From Atkinsonella hypoxylon (Eukaryota; Ascomycota; Sordariomycetes; Hypocreales; Clavicipitaceae): a DNA stretch of 64,000 nucleotides. This document shows, piece after piece, positions 33,448 to 44,226 of this stretch. The notes under the pieces were generated by a model. The model ran no database searches and was not told where the DNA came from. It saw only the letters and a program-made list of their open reading frames with translations. Both the position numbers and the translations under genes were made by a program. The stretch spans positions 1 through 64,000 of the forward strand of contig JFHB01000014.1 in the NCBI GenBank assembly GCA_000729835.1, written 5' to 3'. Position 1 is the stretch's first letter. Each line of letters starts with the position of its first letter.

Positions 33448-34585
33448 CTACAGCTCATTCTCCGGCGGGTGAATCACAATGACAACGACCAACGAAACCA
33501 ACATAATCGCCAGCGACAGCAGCGCAACGATGATGATCGTCCCCCTGCTCGCCGGAAACTTGCCCTTGATAACCCACGCCTGACCGTGGAAGTACCTCCT
33601 CGCCCCGAGCAACAGCGTCAGGATGCTGATGCCTAGGAACGTCGCGCCGAGAGGCTTCCCCAGTCTCCTGACGGTAGCGTTCCCAGAGCTCCCGCTGCCA
33701 CTACCGTCGGATATAGTTGTGTTGAGGCGGAAGAGCTGCGTTACCGCGACGCCTATGGATGCAAAGGCCAGGGATGTGCGCAGCCAGGCTAGGAATGTTC
33801 GTTCTGGACTCCACGTCAGCGGAAATGCACACAAGACATACGTTTGTTGCGTTCTCCATTCATCCACATGCGTTCTTTGACTTCGTGCGTGCCGAGCATG
33901 GCGCCCATCTCCGACGTACCCAGTGCGAGGTGGTCTCGCGCAACACTCCCTTTGTTTTCCAGCTCGATGGATTGCAGAATGCCGAGTTTCTGTCGCAACC
34001 ACGAGCTTGCCGACCCGTCTGCATTGTCACCGCTGCCGTTCGCCCCGTGGTTCCCCGCGTTGTCTTCTCGGCTGCAGTCCTCCTCGGGCGTCCTCCCCCT
34101 TGAAGGCCGGCGGTAGATAGAGTGTCTGGAGCGATTCGTCGCCGCGCTGTGCAAGGCCCGGTAATTGTGGCTCGAGCCTCGGGACACAATCCCTGTGGTC
34201 TCATCGGGGGTGGTATTATGCTCGGCTGCACCAGCAGCCTGGCTCAAAAGACATCGGCTCAATTGAGCGGCATCTTGGCCCATGGTATCGGCACGATTGC
34301 GGCCGCCCTAAGGTAATGAGCAAGCGTGTTGGCAAGCAAAGTCGGGGAGAATTCTCATTCTCTTGGTCTTTAAGTTTGCAGATACGAGATTAAGATAAGC
34401 GGGCTGACAAAGTCTCAGATGAAAGAGGGACTTGAAACTGGGCTCTGATAATGACTACCCACCTCGAGGATCTCATTGAGGCGCTCATTTGTCGATTGCC
34501 GACGAAATGTGACGCTGGAAGACTGATTGAGTCGTGGGGCCCCAGCGGCGCCGATCTGTGAGCCCGGCTTCGAGTTGCCTCCCAT
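33448..34585 (-). CDS. DUF202 membrane protein, 288 aa
   Basis: Exons 34585-34463, 34307-33920 and 33803-33448 (introns 34462-34308 and 33919-33804) give 867 nt. Splicing restores NERLNEILE followed by GGRNRAD, and the diagnostic ARDHLALERTFLAWLRTSLA that opens the DUF202 domain. Three membrane helices follow: around FASIGVAVTQLF, TFLGISILTLLLGARR and TIIIVALLSLAIMLVSLVVVIVI. The N-terminal about 150 residues are polar and likely cytosolic. In yeasts DUF202 domains occur in vacuolar transporter chaperone (VTC) proteins; this protein has no SPX or polyphosphate polymerase domain, so a link to polyphosphate or V-ATPase is only family-based inference. Alternative unspliced frames at both introns exist but break the domain. 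Confidence 0.88.
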
Positions 34586-35077
34586 GACGCGCGTGGTGAT
34601 AAGGGGCCGCAGGTCGAGAGTATGCTGCTGGCGGCAGGCATATGCTGGTTTGCGCGCTGGCGGTGCCCGTGGGTGGTGTTGCAAGGCGAGGTGAGGAAAC
34701 GAGCTGGGACGGCCGCGTTGCCTAGCTATCTCCTTCCTACGAAGTACGGGATCCAACCGAAGAAGAAGTGGGTGGGTGGGTGAGCCGCGTCCCACTGCCG
34801 AGCCTCTGACGCCATTTGGGGTAAGTGTCGCCGAGCTGGCAGACTAGCAGACTAGCAGACTAGCAGATTAGCAGACACGGAGATTTAATAGCAAGTATCC
34901 ACCGGTTTGCAATACAACTTTATTTTAATACTCTTTGTAAATTTAGAATCCCCTTTTCCAGCATTTCCATTTCTCCAGACGGCCGCTACCTCCAGGTCTC
35001 GTGTCGATTCCTCCGCCATAACCCAGGCCCTTGAACTAGCATATATCTCCGTCAATCATTAATCGTTTCATCTCGCC
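34586..35077. other. Upstream region of the DUF202 gene with a 10-bp repeat
   Basis: Contains ACTAGCAGACT-type 10-bp tandem repeats at about 34840-34875 and, at the right end, the 3' flank of DPH6. A frame from 34795 in phase with the DUF202 gene begins at GTG and is not used. Confidence 0.5.
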
Positions 35078-37570
35078 TCATATAATCGTTTTATATAGTG
35101 CCACAAGTCCCAGCCGATCACCCGTTGACGTCCAAAGTGAATAACAAGGGACCACCGCAATTCGCGTCAAGAGGCTTGGCTCGGTCGACGTCCATAAGCT
35201 CACCGAGTTGATCATGTCCACGTATACAAGGTAGGGATCCAAAGCCTCAAAATCAGGAGTCTTGATGTCCGGCAGCAGCTTGAGAAGAGATTCGCCATAC
35301 GCGCTTCTCAGCTGCCGCTCCAACGCAGGGAATTCTGCCGCATCTGCTTGGCCATTCCTACCACAGTGCGCTAGTGTCGTGTACAAAACTATATGATCGC
35401 TGGTTCGTATGACAAATTGCCAGCTTCTCCATCGGCCATCACCCAAAGAGGAATGACAAATGAGCTCTACAGTACTCTCGCCAATGCCCTTGATGCCACT
35501 ATGAGCATGCCACTCGACTAGAGATTGCCTCGGCAAACTCTCAATCTCGGCGGCGAACATGGGTGGAATGCAAGAATCCGGCTCGTTTTGCTGTTGCAGC
35601 GCAAAGATGGACCAGTCGGGAACAGTGAAAGAGGACGACTTCGCTTGGTCGCTGTTGTTGTTGAAAGACCGATACTGCGAGTTGTATTTCAAATCCCACG
35701 GATCAGGTCCATCAGTCTCGCCTTCGTCATCGTCTGGAAAGCCATGTGCCATTGTCCAAGCTCGGCCAGCAAGATTGGCGCATTCCTTGGCGGCATCTTC
35801 ACTCGGCTGACGGGCGAAATATGCAACAGCACTATTCCAACATTGAACCTTCATTTCGGATCCTATCCTCCAGAGATGCTGAAGAGATAGTACAATCTGT
35901 TCCTGGACGGCATTTGGTGATGAGGGCGGGAGGGTCATGGAAGCAGGCACCAGAGGTATTTGCCCGGCGACGAGGACAGTGTGCAGCGTTGTAAGTTCTC
36001 CTCCTACTGTAACAGCAGTCTCTATGGCCTGGCTGTATGGACCGATGTTCGCCGGCGCCCAATACGACCTAGACTGAACATGAAGTCCATTTCTCGACAC
36101 AGGGGCATTAGCCACGGGTACAGCGACATAGACCACGATATTATGGTCCCTGGGTACGAGACTGCCACATGAAATAGTGATCCTAGAAGGAGGATTTGCC
36201 TTCTGGAATAGTTTGCCGTACACATCATTGATCTTTGGGAAATCTGATATATCCCGAAGTATAATGATGACACTCGAGATGTTTCCAGGTTCAAGGCCAT
36301 GTGATGACAAGAACGAATGCATCTTTTGAACCACGCTGACAATTTCATGCTGAACAGAAGCCTTCAAAGCATGTGAATCAGCAATAAATCCATGATGTAT
36401 GATGTCCAGGTCGCTTCTAGGTTGAGTAGACAATGATTTTGCAAGGCCAGATGATTTTGACCCCGTATCAACCAAACTCTGCCGCGTGCTAGTGTGGAAG
36501 GACTCCAAAACAGTCTGAAATCTAGCATCCAGCATGGCAGGCTCGCGAACCACGAGCTTTGCGTCTTGATCAGCTCTAGAGGCTTTGTTTTCGAGATGTG
36601 CACCTCGAAGCATCAGCCAAGCAGAACCTCCGCCCTCAGAAACAACCTGTCTTCCATCCTCGGAAACACGAATTCGCTTCTTGAACAAAGCGACCGGACC
36701 ATCCACCACAAGAGTCTCGAACTCGCCACCTTCTCCTAGCGAAGAACCTTCGGTGAGGCCAAACTTGCGCAGAGACGCCTGGATACGGCTTACGCCCGCT
36801 TCGCTCGTCACCCTCTCCCACAGATGCTGCTCATCCAGCCCCGCGCTCGCCACCTTGATGATCCTGGCATCCAATCCCGCAGTGCTCATGTCCCTCAATA
36901 GCTGTGCTTCGTCCGCCACGGCGCCTTGAGGGGGCGGCAGGACAGTGTACTTCCAGAGGTAGGACAGAGGGATGAGTCCCAAGCGCAGGGCGACTGACTC
37001 GACTCTTGTTCGCTGGTATGTTGACAAAATGGCGCCTGAGCACAGAGCATTGGCCTCCGGATGACGAGCTTTGACAGCCTTCAGCAGAGGCAGCATCGAC
37101 TCGGTCTCGTCATCGAGAGGAGCCGATGTATATGCACACGAGGGCGAATGCAATGAAGAGGACGAGGAGAATGAATGATAATCGTAGTCTCTCTCGTGCT
37201 TCACAGCGCTTCCAAGAATAGGCTGACGGTAAAGTGGCAGGCCCGTGGCTTGGGCGTATAGCGGAATAACCTGGTGGCCAACAGTCTGATACATGAAGCT
37301 ATTCAAATCCTTGTCTGTATCCTTGTCTGGCGGCGAAGATGGCGATGGGTGCACTTGCTGGCGTGGCTGGATGATGTGCAAATGTGCCTCTGGATCATCA
37401 ACCGCATGTCCATGTCCATGTCCATGTCCACGTCCATATGGATGTCTCAAGGGAAATAGATTCGCCAAAGCGACGATGCGATGGCCATGGTGTATACAGT
37501 GAAGGACGCTGTAGAAGCTGTCTTTCCCACCTGATATGAGCGCAATGACATTGAGGCGCTCAGCAGACAT
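35078..37570 (-). CDS. DPH6: Diphthine-ammonia ligase (Dph6), ATPase plus RidA-like domains, 830 aa
   Basis: Single exon. The start is ATG at 37570 (MSAERLNVIALISGGKDSFYSVL), placing the PP-loop SGGKDS at residues 13-18. The first about 260 residues form the adenine-nucleotide alpha-hydrolase domain with the family block GEGGEFETLVVDGP. After a linker come two RidA/YjgF-like domains (about 430-520 around ISSVIIILRDI, and about 540-650 around GPYSQAIETAVTVGGELTTL). Dph6 amidates diphthine on elongation factor 2, the last step of diphthamide synthesis, in the cytosol. Between the PP-loop and the hydrolase core sits a GHGHGHGHA insertion encoded by ATGTCC hexamer repeats. The frame continues upstream without an ATG to 37699. 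Confidence 0.94.
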   Translation of the reverse strand: MSAERLNVIALISGGKDSFYSVLHCIHHGHRIVALANLFPLRHPYGRGHGHGHGHAVDDPEAHLHIIQPRQQVHPSPSSPPDKDTDKDLNSFMYQTVGHQVIPLYAQATGLPLYRQPILGSAVKHERDYDYHSFSSSSSLHSPSCAYTSAPLDDETESMLPLLKAVKARHPEANALCSGAILSTYQRTRVESVALRLGLIPLSYLWKYTVLPPPQGAVADEAQLLRDMSTAGLDARIIKVASAGLDEQHLWERVTSEAGVSRIQASLRKFGLTEGSSLGEGGEFETLVVDGPVALFKKRIRVSEDGRQVVSEGGGSAWLMLRGAHLENKASRADQDAKLVVREPAMLDARFQTVLESFHTSTRQSLVDTGSKSSGLAKSLSTQPRSDLDIIHHGFIADSHALKASVQHEIVSVVQKMHSFLSSHGLEPGNISSVIIILRDISDFPKINDVYGKLFQKANPPSRITISCGSLVPRDHNIVVYVAVPVANAPVSRNGLHVQSRSYWAPANIGPYSQAIETAVTVGGELTTLHTVLVAGQIPLVPASMTLPPSSPNAVQEQIVLSLQHLWRIGSEMKVQCWNSAVAYFARQPSEDAAKECANLAGRAWTMAHGFPDDDEGETDGPDPWDLKYNSQYRSFNNNSDQAKSSSFTVPDWSIFALQQQNEPDSCIPPMFAAEIESLPRQSLVEWHAHSGIKGIGESTVELICHSSLGDGRWRSWQFVIRTSDHIVLYTTLAHCGRNGQADAAEFPALERQLRSAYGESLLKLLPDIKTPDFEALDPYLVYVDMINSVSLWTSTEPSLLTRIAVVPCYSLWTSTGDRLGLVALYKTII

Positions 37571-40500
37571 GCTACCGACACTCGCGAATGCGGTCTGGAG
37601 TCGAGAAGACGTGATGTCATCCCGAAAAGCCTTGGTTTGGCTGCAAGTGAAGGTGGATCTGCTCACGTGGTTGGTTCGTGCTTCTGGCCATGAACTCAAC
37701 TTACCACCACTCTACATCACCGAGTTACGGTAGAGAGAGAGCGTTTAGAGAAGACGAGCAAACAAATACTTGCAGGCATGTGATATTATTCCATGGGCTT
37801 AATTAATTAATTAATTAGATGCACGATGAAGACGACGTCGAATGAACAGGCCTGTGCAATATATGCCCGTACATGACTCGAGGAAGGCAGCAGGCTGAAC
37901 TCGCCGCTCGACTAGCAGATGACATCCAATCATCTGAAAAACATCTCAAGGTCATTATGCTTATGTGCTCCTCGCCCACGACATCCCTCGCAGACCAATT
38001 GACAGCTCGCGCACCAGCAGGCCCTTCACGACGCTCAGGCCATTGCAATCATGGTCGGCCTCCAGCAGGCAGGGTTGTACATATGCATTGATCGATAGAT
38101 GGCTGTTGTGCGCAAAGACATAAAGAATTCATGACAGTAGTATCACACAACCAACAGTGAGTGAGTGAGTGAGTGCATCAGGAACGTGGTTTCTGGGGTT
38201 GGTCCGCATCGTGGCCATGAACTGCCGATGCAGTAACACGCGTAAGACGGATCCGGTGCTCACCATCTAGTGTTAATTAGAAAGGCCAGCCGCAGCCATA
38301 CGCCATGACCCCCCGACGACCCCATTTGAAGAGGCAGAAGAGGAAGCTAGTGCCTGGACCTGGCTCTCTGTTCCTGGCATTGCACACACATGTATGGCCG
38401 CTTGCCCACCGGGGTCCCTTCACCCATGTCAAGACACACAAAGTTCATCTGAAAGCCTCACCGCGTGCACAAGGGGGGAAAGGGAAAGCGACTAGCTCCG
38501 CATGACACAGACAAAACCACGCCATTATCATCAATCAAATCGGCCAATACGGAGGACAATTTACGCTGGGACTAACAAATTGTCGACCAAGACACCTTCC
38601 CCACATCCAAGCCTGTGAATCTCAAGAGGCCTGTCGTCAACACGCGTGCACGGGATAGAAAGCAGAGAACAAAGAAAAGGCCCACTCAAGTGACACAGGA
38701 CTTGGCCAAGAAAACGTGGGCGCTCGAAATAACAACCGTTCATTGTCGTAAGCCAAGAGGTGGGTGACTGTTCCACGATAGAAGAAGACTCACCGACCGT
38801 ACCACGGCTGGAAAGGTTTTTTTTTTTTTTTTTTTCCTTCCAAAACAGTGAGTGTTACACTAGATAATATTCCTTCAGAGTTGGAAAGTGAAATTCTCCA
38901 TGAGACATAGATACCTTCTAGAAGGGTGGTAAGCCCCATCCCCCAATGCAATATATAGCATCACGTATTATTATTATGACCCGCCAACGAAATTTCAGAT
39001 CAGCCGAATCTTTATCCATATTTATTCGTTCATTCAATCATTCATCTATGTATGTGTGTATTTATTTATTTATTTATTAATTTTCTATCTCTGCAGTGTC
39101 CGGCCAGTCGTGCCAGGGTCGGCTGTAGAGCGGCCAAGCAAGCGGAGTAGAAAGAGCACCACTGGGAAATTACAGTGCGTCCATCTTGAGACATTGGCCA
39201 GGCTGAGCAGAAGGAGCAAGGCGCCCCTGTACGTCCTCTTCCCACCTCCCTCTCCACCGGTCCGGCCCTCGGGCCCGCTGCCGTCCGGGTCGTGCCCGCT
39301 TTCGCACCCCCCTCCCTTCAACCATCTTTTTCTGCAACAACTAGAACGTGCGCTAGTGGTTCCTCTGCCGCCTCTCCAACTACCATTGTTGCTAACCTGA
39401 TCCGGGAAAAAGAGACTCACGTACGGAATAGACCCCCTCAACCAGATCCCTGAGAAACCTAGGCAATCATGCGTATGTGCTTCCGTACATCTGCACAGCT
39501 GTGTGTATCTTCATTCAATATACCTGCACAGCTGCATACAATCGGCATCGACAATAAAGGTACTATGAAAATACGTAAAGATAATAAAAAGAAAAGAAAA
39601 AATAGGACTGCCTTGTTACCCATTTCGCGCCTCCTCATCCAGCTAAAGCACAATCCTCTACAAACATTCTATAGTTACAGAGTATCAAGTATGAGTGCAG
39701 AAGAAAGGCTCTTGACTACGGAATACCTAAAGTCGTGCCGCAGTGGGAAACTCCGTACGTACGCACCTGGTAGGCCATGAACAAAGCTACCAGTATAAAC
39801 GGGCTTCACACCCCCGGCTTAGTGCACGAACTACAAGGCTGCTTTCCCCGACCAGGCTAGACACGAAGCATGGGGGGGGGGAATCGGCCCAGGAAACCCA
39901 GTGACCACCCAGGAGCTATGCCCAAAGCGAAATAGTAGTCAGCATTTCAAGCCCTACTCTTCGGCCCAGAGGGCAGAAACGCAATGGGATGAAAGTCACC
40001 TCCGATGAAGAAAGGTCTTTACCTTGGGGGGCAAAGCCAAGTATCGTTCGGATCAGACTATATCGTACATACATCCAACTGCACTGCATTACGCGTTCCT
40101 TTTCCGAGCGGCCGGTACTAGCTTCATGATGATCGAAGCAACCCATCGCCTGAAGGTCAAGGGCACATATTTACGCCCGGGCTCTCACGGCCGCTAGACC
40201 CAGCTGACGTTTTCGCCATCAAAGACAGTAATAGTCACGATGGCGGACAAACATGGGTTGTTGGGTCTTTCATTTCCGCCACCAGGGACGGATCGCTCGT
40301 GCAACTGCAGTACAACGCTATGGCTATGGTTGTGGCTATGCAAGCTCGCAGCATGATGAGCGTGCGTAAGCCGGGGTCGTGGAATTGCCTTAGCTGGCAT
40401 GAACGAGTGGCCCGTCCTCACGCTTCATGCATGGGCCCTCCTTGTCAATGAACTACGAGAGATGATGCGACCGCGGCTCGAGGCCGTGACACATACCATC

Positions 40501-41289
40501 GACTTGACTGAAATGCATGTCTCACAAGTTCCCCGATAAGAGGCGTCGTCGTCATGAGTTGGCAACAGCAAGATGAGATGGATTGTTTTGTTTTTGTTTT
40601 TGTTTTTGTCTTCTTAACACGGTATTGTAACAAGGTTTTCTAAAGGTGTACACATATGTTTTTATCAAGATACAACGACGCATAAACTCCCAAGTTGTGA
40701 AATTGTGACCCGCACGTTTGTTATCCACAACCTAGCCGAAAATCCAGGAAGCCAAAAGACTGAACAGTGAAACAAGAGATATTACAACGAATGTAAATAA
40801 AATGACGAGGCTGCCCGAAAGAAAGCGGCCCAGAGCCTTGCCATGTCTTTCAGTTTTGACCCAAAAGAAAATGGCAAATCACACAAAACACGTAGCCGCC
40901 GAATGTCTTTTTGTTGATCCAGAGAGATCGTCCCCCGCCCGCACCACCGTATCCCCTAGTTTTGCCAGTCCAAGCAATCTGGTAAGAAACTTTTGTCTTT
41001 GATCATATGCAGCGTCGAAGTGAAAACACTTTGTCCTCCCGGAAAATGCTGTGCCCAACGCAGTGTTGGTGAAATTGGTACAAGAATTGAAAGTGTAAAT
41101 GCCAATCATAAAACGCTTTGTTGCTGTGCAATTGTCTTTTTTTTTAGTGTTGTCTCCAACCAGTCTACCACGTTGTGCCCTATCTGACCGACCACGACAA
41201 TCTTTGCGTGGTGGTAGCAACAAGAGAAGTGTGAAAAAAATTGAAAAAAAAAAAAGGTCGATGATATTGTTGAGTATAGCGAGGCAAGT
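37571..41289. other. Gene-poor interval between DPH6 and MSN2
   Basis: About 3.7 kb without a supportable gene. It holds the DPH6 promoter at the left and the MSN2 3' flank at the right. Simple tracts: (TTAA)n at 37799-37816, (GTGA)n at 38157-38175, an 18-T run near 38818-38836, (ATTT)n near 39057-39080, and TACGGAATA/CCGTACGTAC motifs near 39420 and 39715-39770. Short open frames (up to 118 codons) overlap each other and lack family features. Confidence 0.45.
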
Positions 41290-43050
41290 TTAATTTGAAC
41301 GCTTTCGCTTCTTCTTGCCGCTTTCACTGGCCTCTTCTGAAGACAGCTCACTCGCGCTTCCAGGAACCTCGGATGCAATCTGGAAGAGGACCTTGCCGTA
41401 GTTGGCGTAGTCATCAACGGATGGAGTAGAAATCATATTGGCTTGATGTTGAGATCCATCTACGTTGTCATCGAGATTCATGACTAACGCGCCACCGCTG
41501 GGGTGAGTTCTGGCATGCTGTGCGAGGTTGTCACTTCGGGAGAACTTCTTGCCACACTCACCGCACTCGAAGGGCTTCTCCTGGGTGTGCAGTGAGCGAT
41601 AGTGACGCTTCAGATGTTCTTGGCGCCGGAATCGGCGGTTGCAGAGGTCACAGACAAAGGTCTTGGAGGGGTCCTCGGTCAACGACTGCTTGCGCCCGCG
41701 TCGATTTATAGGGGCAGGCACAGAAGCAGAGGGCGTCCCAACATCCTCGGAAGATGCGTTGGAGTCAGTCGCGACTGGAGAGGCCTGATCGCCTCCATCC
41801 TCGGCAGTGACGGTTTGCTTGTCAACAGCAGCTGTGTTCATGGTAGGTTGCGCAGCCGAGTTCACCTTCTTGCTCTTCTTCTGGCGCTTATCTTTGTGGG
41901 TGTCTTCAGTCGCCTCAACACTTGATGGCGGGCTGGGAAGAGCGGTGAAGGTGAGTGTATCGTGCTCGTCCAAGCTGAAGTCCTCCTGACCAATGAAGCT
42001 ACCGTGGCCCAGAGAGATGACAGACGATCCCGTGCAGGCACGAGGTCGAGACACTTCACCTGAGCCGACCAAGTTGCTGAAGTCGTCCTCAGACTCGAAA
42101 TCAGACAGTTCCTCAAATGAGGGCAAACCGTGGGCGTTGGCAGGGCCAAAGTCGAATGTGGGGCGTGAGAGTGCTGAGGCGTTAGTAGAACCCGTGTCTG
42201 GTTCCAATTTGATCTCCACCTCGCCCAGGCTTGACACTGTAAACTCAGGAGCCAGCGTTGGGTTCGAAATGGCTGACACGGTCAGGTTTCGAGGATCACA
42301 AAAATCAACGTCGCTCTCGGAGGTGACTGATCTAGCATAGGGCGCAGGTGATGGGGATAAAGAAGGGCAACAGATGGCGGACAGGTCGCTGACCGTGCTG
42401 CTAAGCGAGGGCACCCTGGACGGTTGGGAGTGAATAAACACTGCATGTGGAAATTAGTCACGCACCATTCTGACCGGGTAAAAACAGCTCCCACAACAAA
42501 GCGGCATCGCTGCACACGGAAACAACCGGCTATTGGGCATTGCCGGTGATGCAATGGTATTGGGATCAGATTTCATAATCGACTTACCAGGCGTCATGGG
42601 AGGTGATCCGCAGCTGGCCCAGTCAAGAATCAAGCCCTCAATAGACTCGTTCTCGGGCTTCACTCCACACAGCCCGTCCAAGCCAGAGAACATGGGATTC
42701 AGGGGGGTCTGCAGCACATCGTAGCTCTTGGGACTACCGACAGCACTGCTAGACGTGGACAGTGGTGGCGTGGACGGGAAGTATGGATTGTCAGCAAAGT
42801 CGGTCTCTAGCATGATAGCTGGCTTATGGCAGGATGGCGGTAGCGTTGCGGTAGGTGTCATAACAGCTTGCCCATTGCCGTACAAGATGGATGATGAAGA
42901 GCCAGGTCGAGAGCCGACTGGAGACGCGGGAGCCATGGCTTGGAGAGCCTCGAGCTTCTGTTGCGCCTTGTTTGCCTTCATGGATTCGCTCTTGCAGTAC
43001 AAGACTGGACTTGGGGCGGCGGTTTGTAGCATCAGCGAAGTTGAGTCCAT
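41290..43050 (-). CDS. MSN2: C2H2 stress-response transcription factor, Msn2/Seb1 type, 537 aa
   Basis: Exon 43050-42588, intron 42587-42441 (147 bp, GTAAGT..GCAG), exon 42440-41290; 1614 nt in frame. Two adjacent C2H2 fingers sit at Cys418/Cys421/His434/His439 and Cys447/Cys450/His463/His467, separated by the linker TQEKPFE, with the recognition residues RRQEHLKRH and SRSDNLAQH typical of Msn2/Msn4. The N-terminus (MDSTSLMLQTAAPSPVLY) matches the start of Hypocrealean Seb1/Msn2. The rest is Ser/Pro/Thr-rich, with an acidic region (about 260-300) likely used for activation, and ends in KKKRKRSN, a possible nuclear-localisation signal. Family members bind STRE sites (AGGGG) and control heat, oxidative and osmotic stress genes; in fungal pathogens of insects or plants they affect conidiation and virulence. 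Confidence 0.93.
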
Positions 43051-44037
43051 TGCGTCGTTGAAGACTAGATGGATACCAGTGTTAGCACCAAGCCACAAGA
43101 TATACACCAGCTCAACAGACCGGCAACATACCAAGATCAAGGAGGCAATACTGCGTGTTGTCGAAGGTTGTACTTTATTTCCCGGATTGAATTGGCAGCC
43201 GGGGTGAATTATTAAATTGAACTAGTTGTAAAACAGATTCGTGTTTCTTCGTTTCGGACGTCGATTAAGAGTAAATAATGTAATATACAGCAGCAATAGT
43301 TGGAAATGCTTGGTTGGAAGTCGGTAGGTAGCACAAGAACTCGCGGGTTCTTTGACAATGAATGGACGGCAGCCGACTTGGATCAGATCGAGAGGCTGAC
43401 AGTTGTTGTTGTGACTCGGTAGGGTGTGTTGTTACTTATTGTTGTACATGTAAACCATTCATCCGGACCTCGGAAGAGACAAGCAAAGAGGCAATGATCT
43501 TCCAAAGAGGTGTTGACCAGATGTAATAAATGAGAGGATCGGAATCTCGACGAGTGGTTCCTTGTTAGGGTAGATAGGCAGGAAGAATGGAAAAGAAGAA
43601 AGACCCCAGAGAGTATTTGAAAAAAAATAAAATAACACAATGATCACAAAAGCACCAATCCGACCAGGTTGTCGATCAATGGAAGAAGGCTTACAAGATG
43701 GAAGGGGTCCCATGAGCCATAAGTAGCAAGACGAGCCCATCCTTAAGAATCAACCGCCAGCGATAGGCGTAGTTCAAGTGGGAACCTCTCGCGAATTGGC
43801 ATCCATGGTTGTCTCACTTACGAAAGTTGACCAGGCGGGCATTACTTGCCAGGGTCGTTGGAGGCGCCACGGTCGTGTTAAGAATGGACCCCTGCTCACG
43901 GGAGTGTCCTGGGGTGGGCGGATTGAAGACGAGCGAGAGAGACCGTGCCGAGCTCGTACCGACCTTGATGGTGTGTGGGTAACTGCGCGCCTGGGAGGAG
44001 GATATGGATACATTTGTTGTCGTTTTGGAGGACGCGG

Positions 44038-44040
<3 letters not shown>
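43051..44040 (-). promoter_or_regulatory. MSN2 leader with candidate 5' UTR intron and STRE-like sites
   Basis: A GTATGT donor at 43131 and an ATCTAG acceptor ending at 43065 bound a 67-bp intron directly upstream of the MSN2 ATG; the exon before it has an in-frame stop and no ATG, so it reads as a leader exon. Two STRE-type pentamers are seen: AGGGG at 43703-43707 and CCCCT at 43889-43893. Autoregulation by Msn2 is inference, and pentamers occur often by chance. Confidence 0.45.

Positions 44041-44102
<62 letters not shown>
44041..44102. repeat. Microsatellite (TG)31
   Basis: Uninterrupted TG dinucleotide array of 62 bp. It produces long false Val-Cys and Thr-His frames on both strands. Confidence 0.98.
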
Positions 44103-44103
<1 letters not shown>

Positions 44104-44197
44104 ACGGGGTGACGGCGGAGTGCGAGTTGGCCGTGCTGGCGCCGCAAAGGGCTTTGAACCCGAAGGACCACGATGGAGAAAGCACATAGCGGTTCGT

Positions 44198-44226
44198 GGT
44201 TGCGCGTACGAGGCGTACGCGCAACC
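44198..44226. other. Perfect 13-bp inverted repeat with a 3-nt loop
   Basis: GGTTGCGCGTACG at 44198-44210 and CGTACGCGCAACC at 44214-44226 are exact reverse complements around AGG. It could be a cruciform, a small hairpin RNA or a dyad binding site; no terminator-like T-run follows. Confidence 0.85.
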
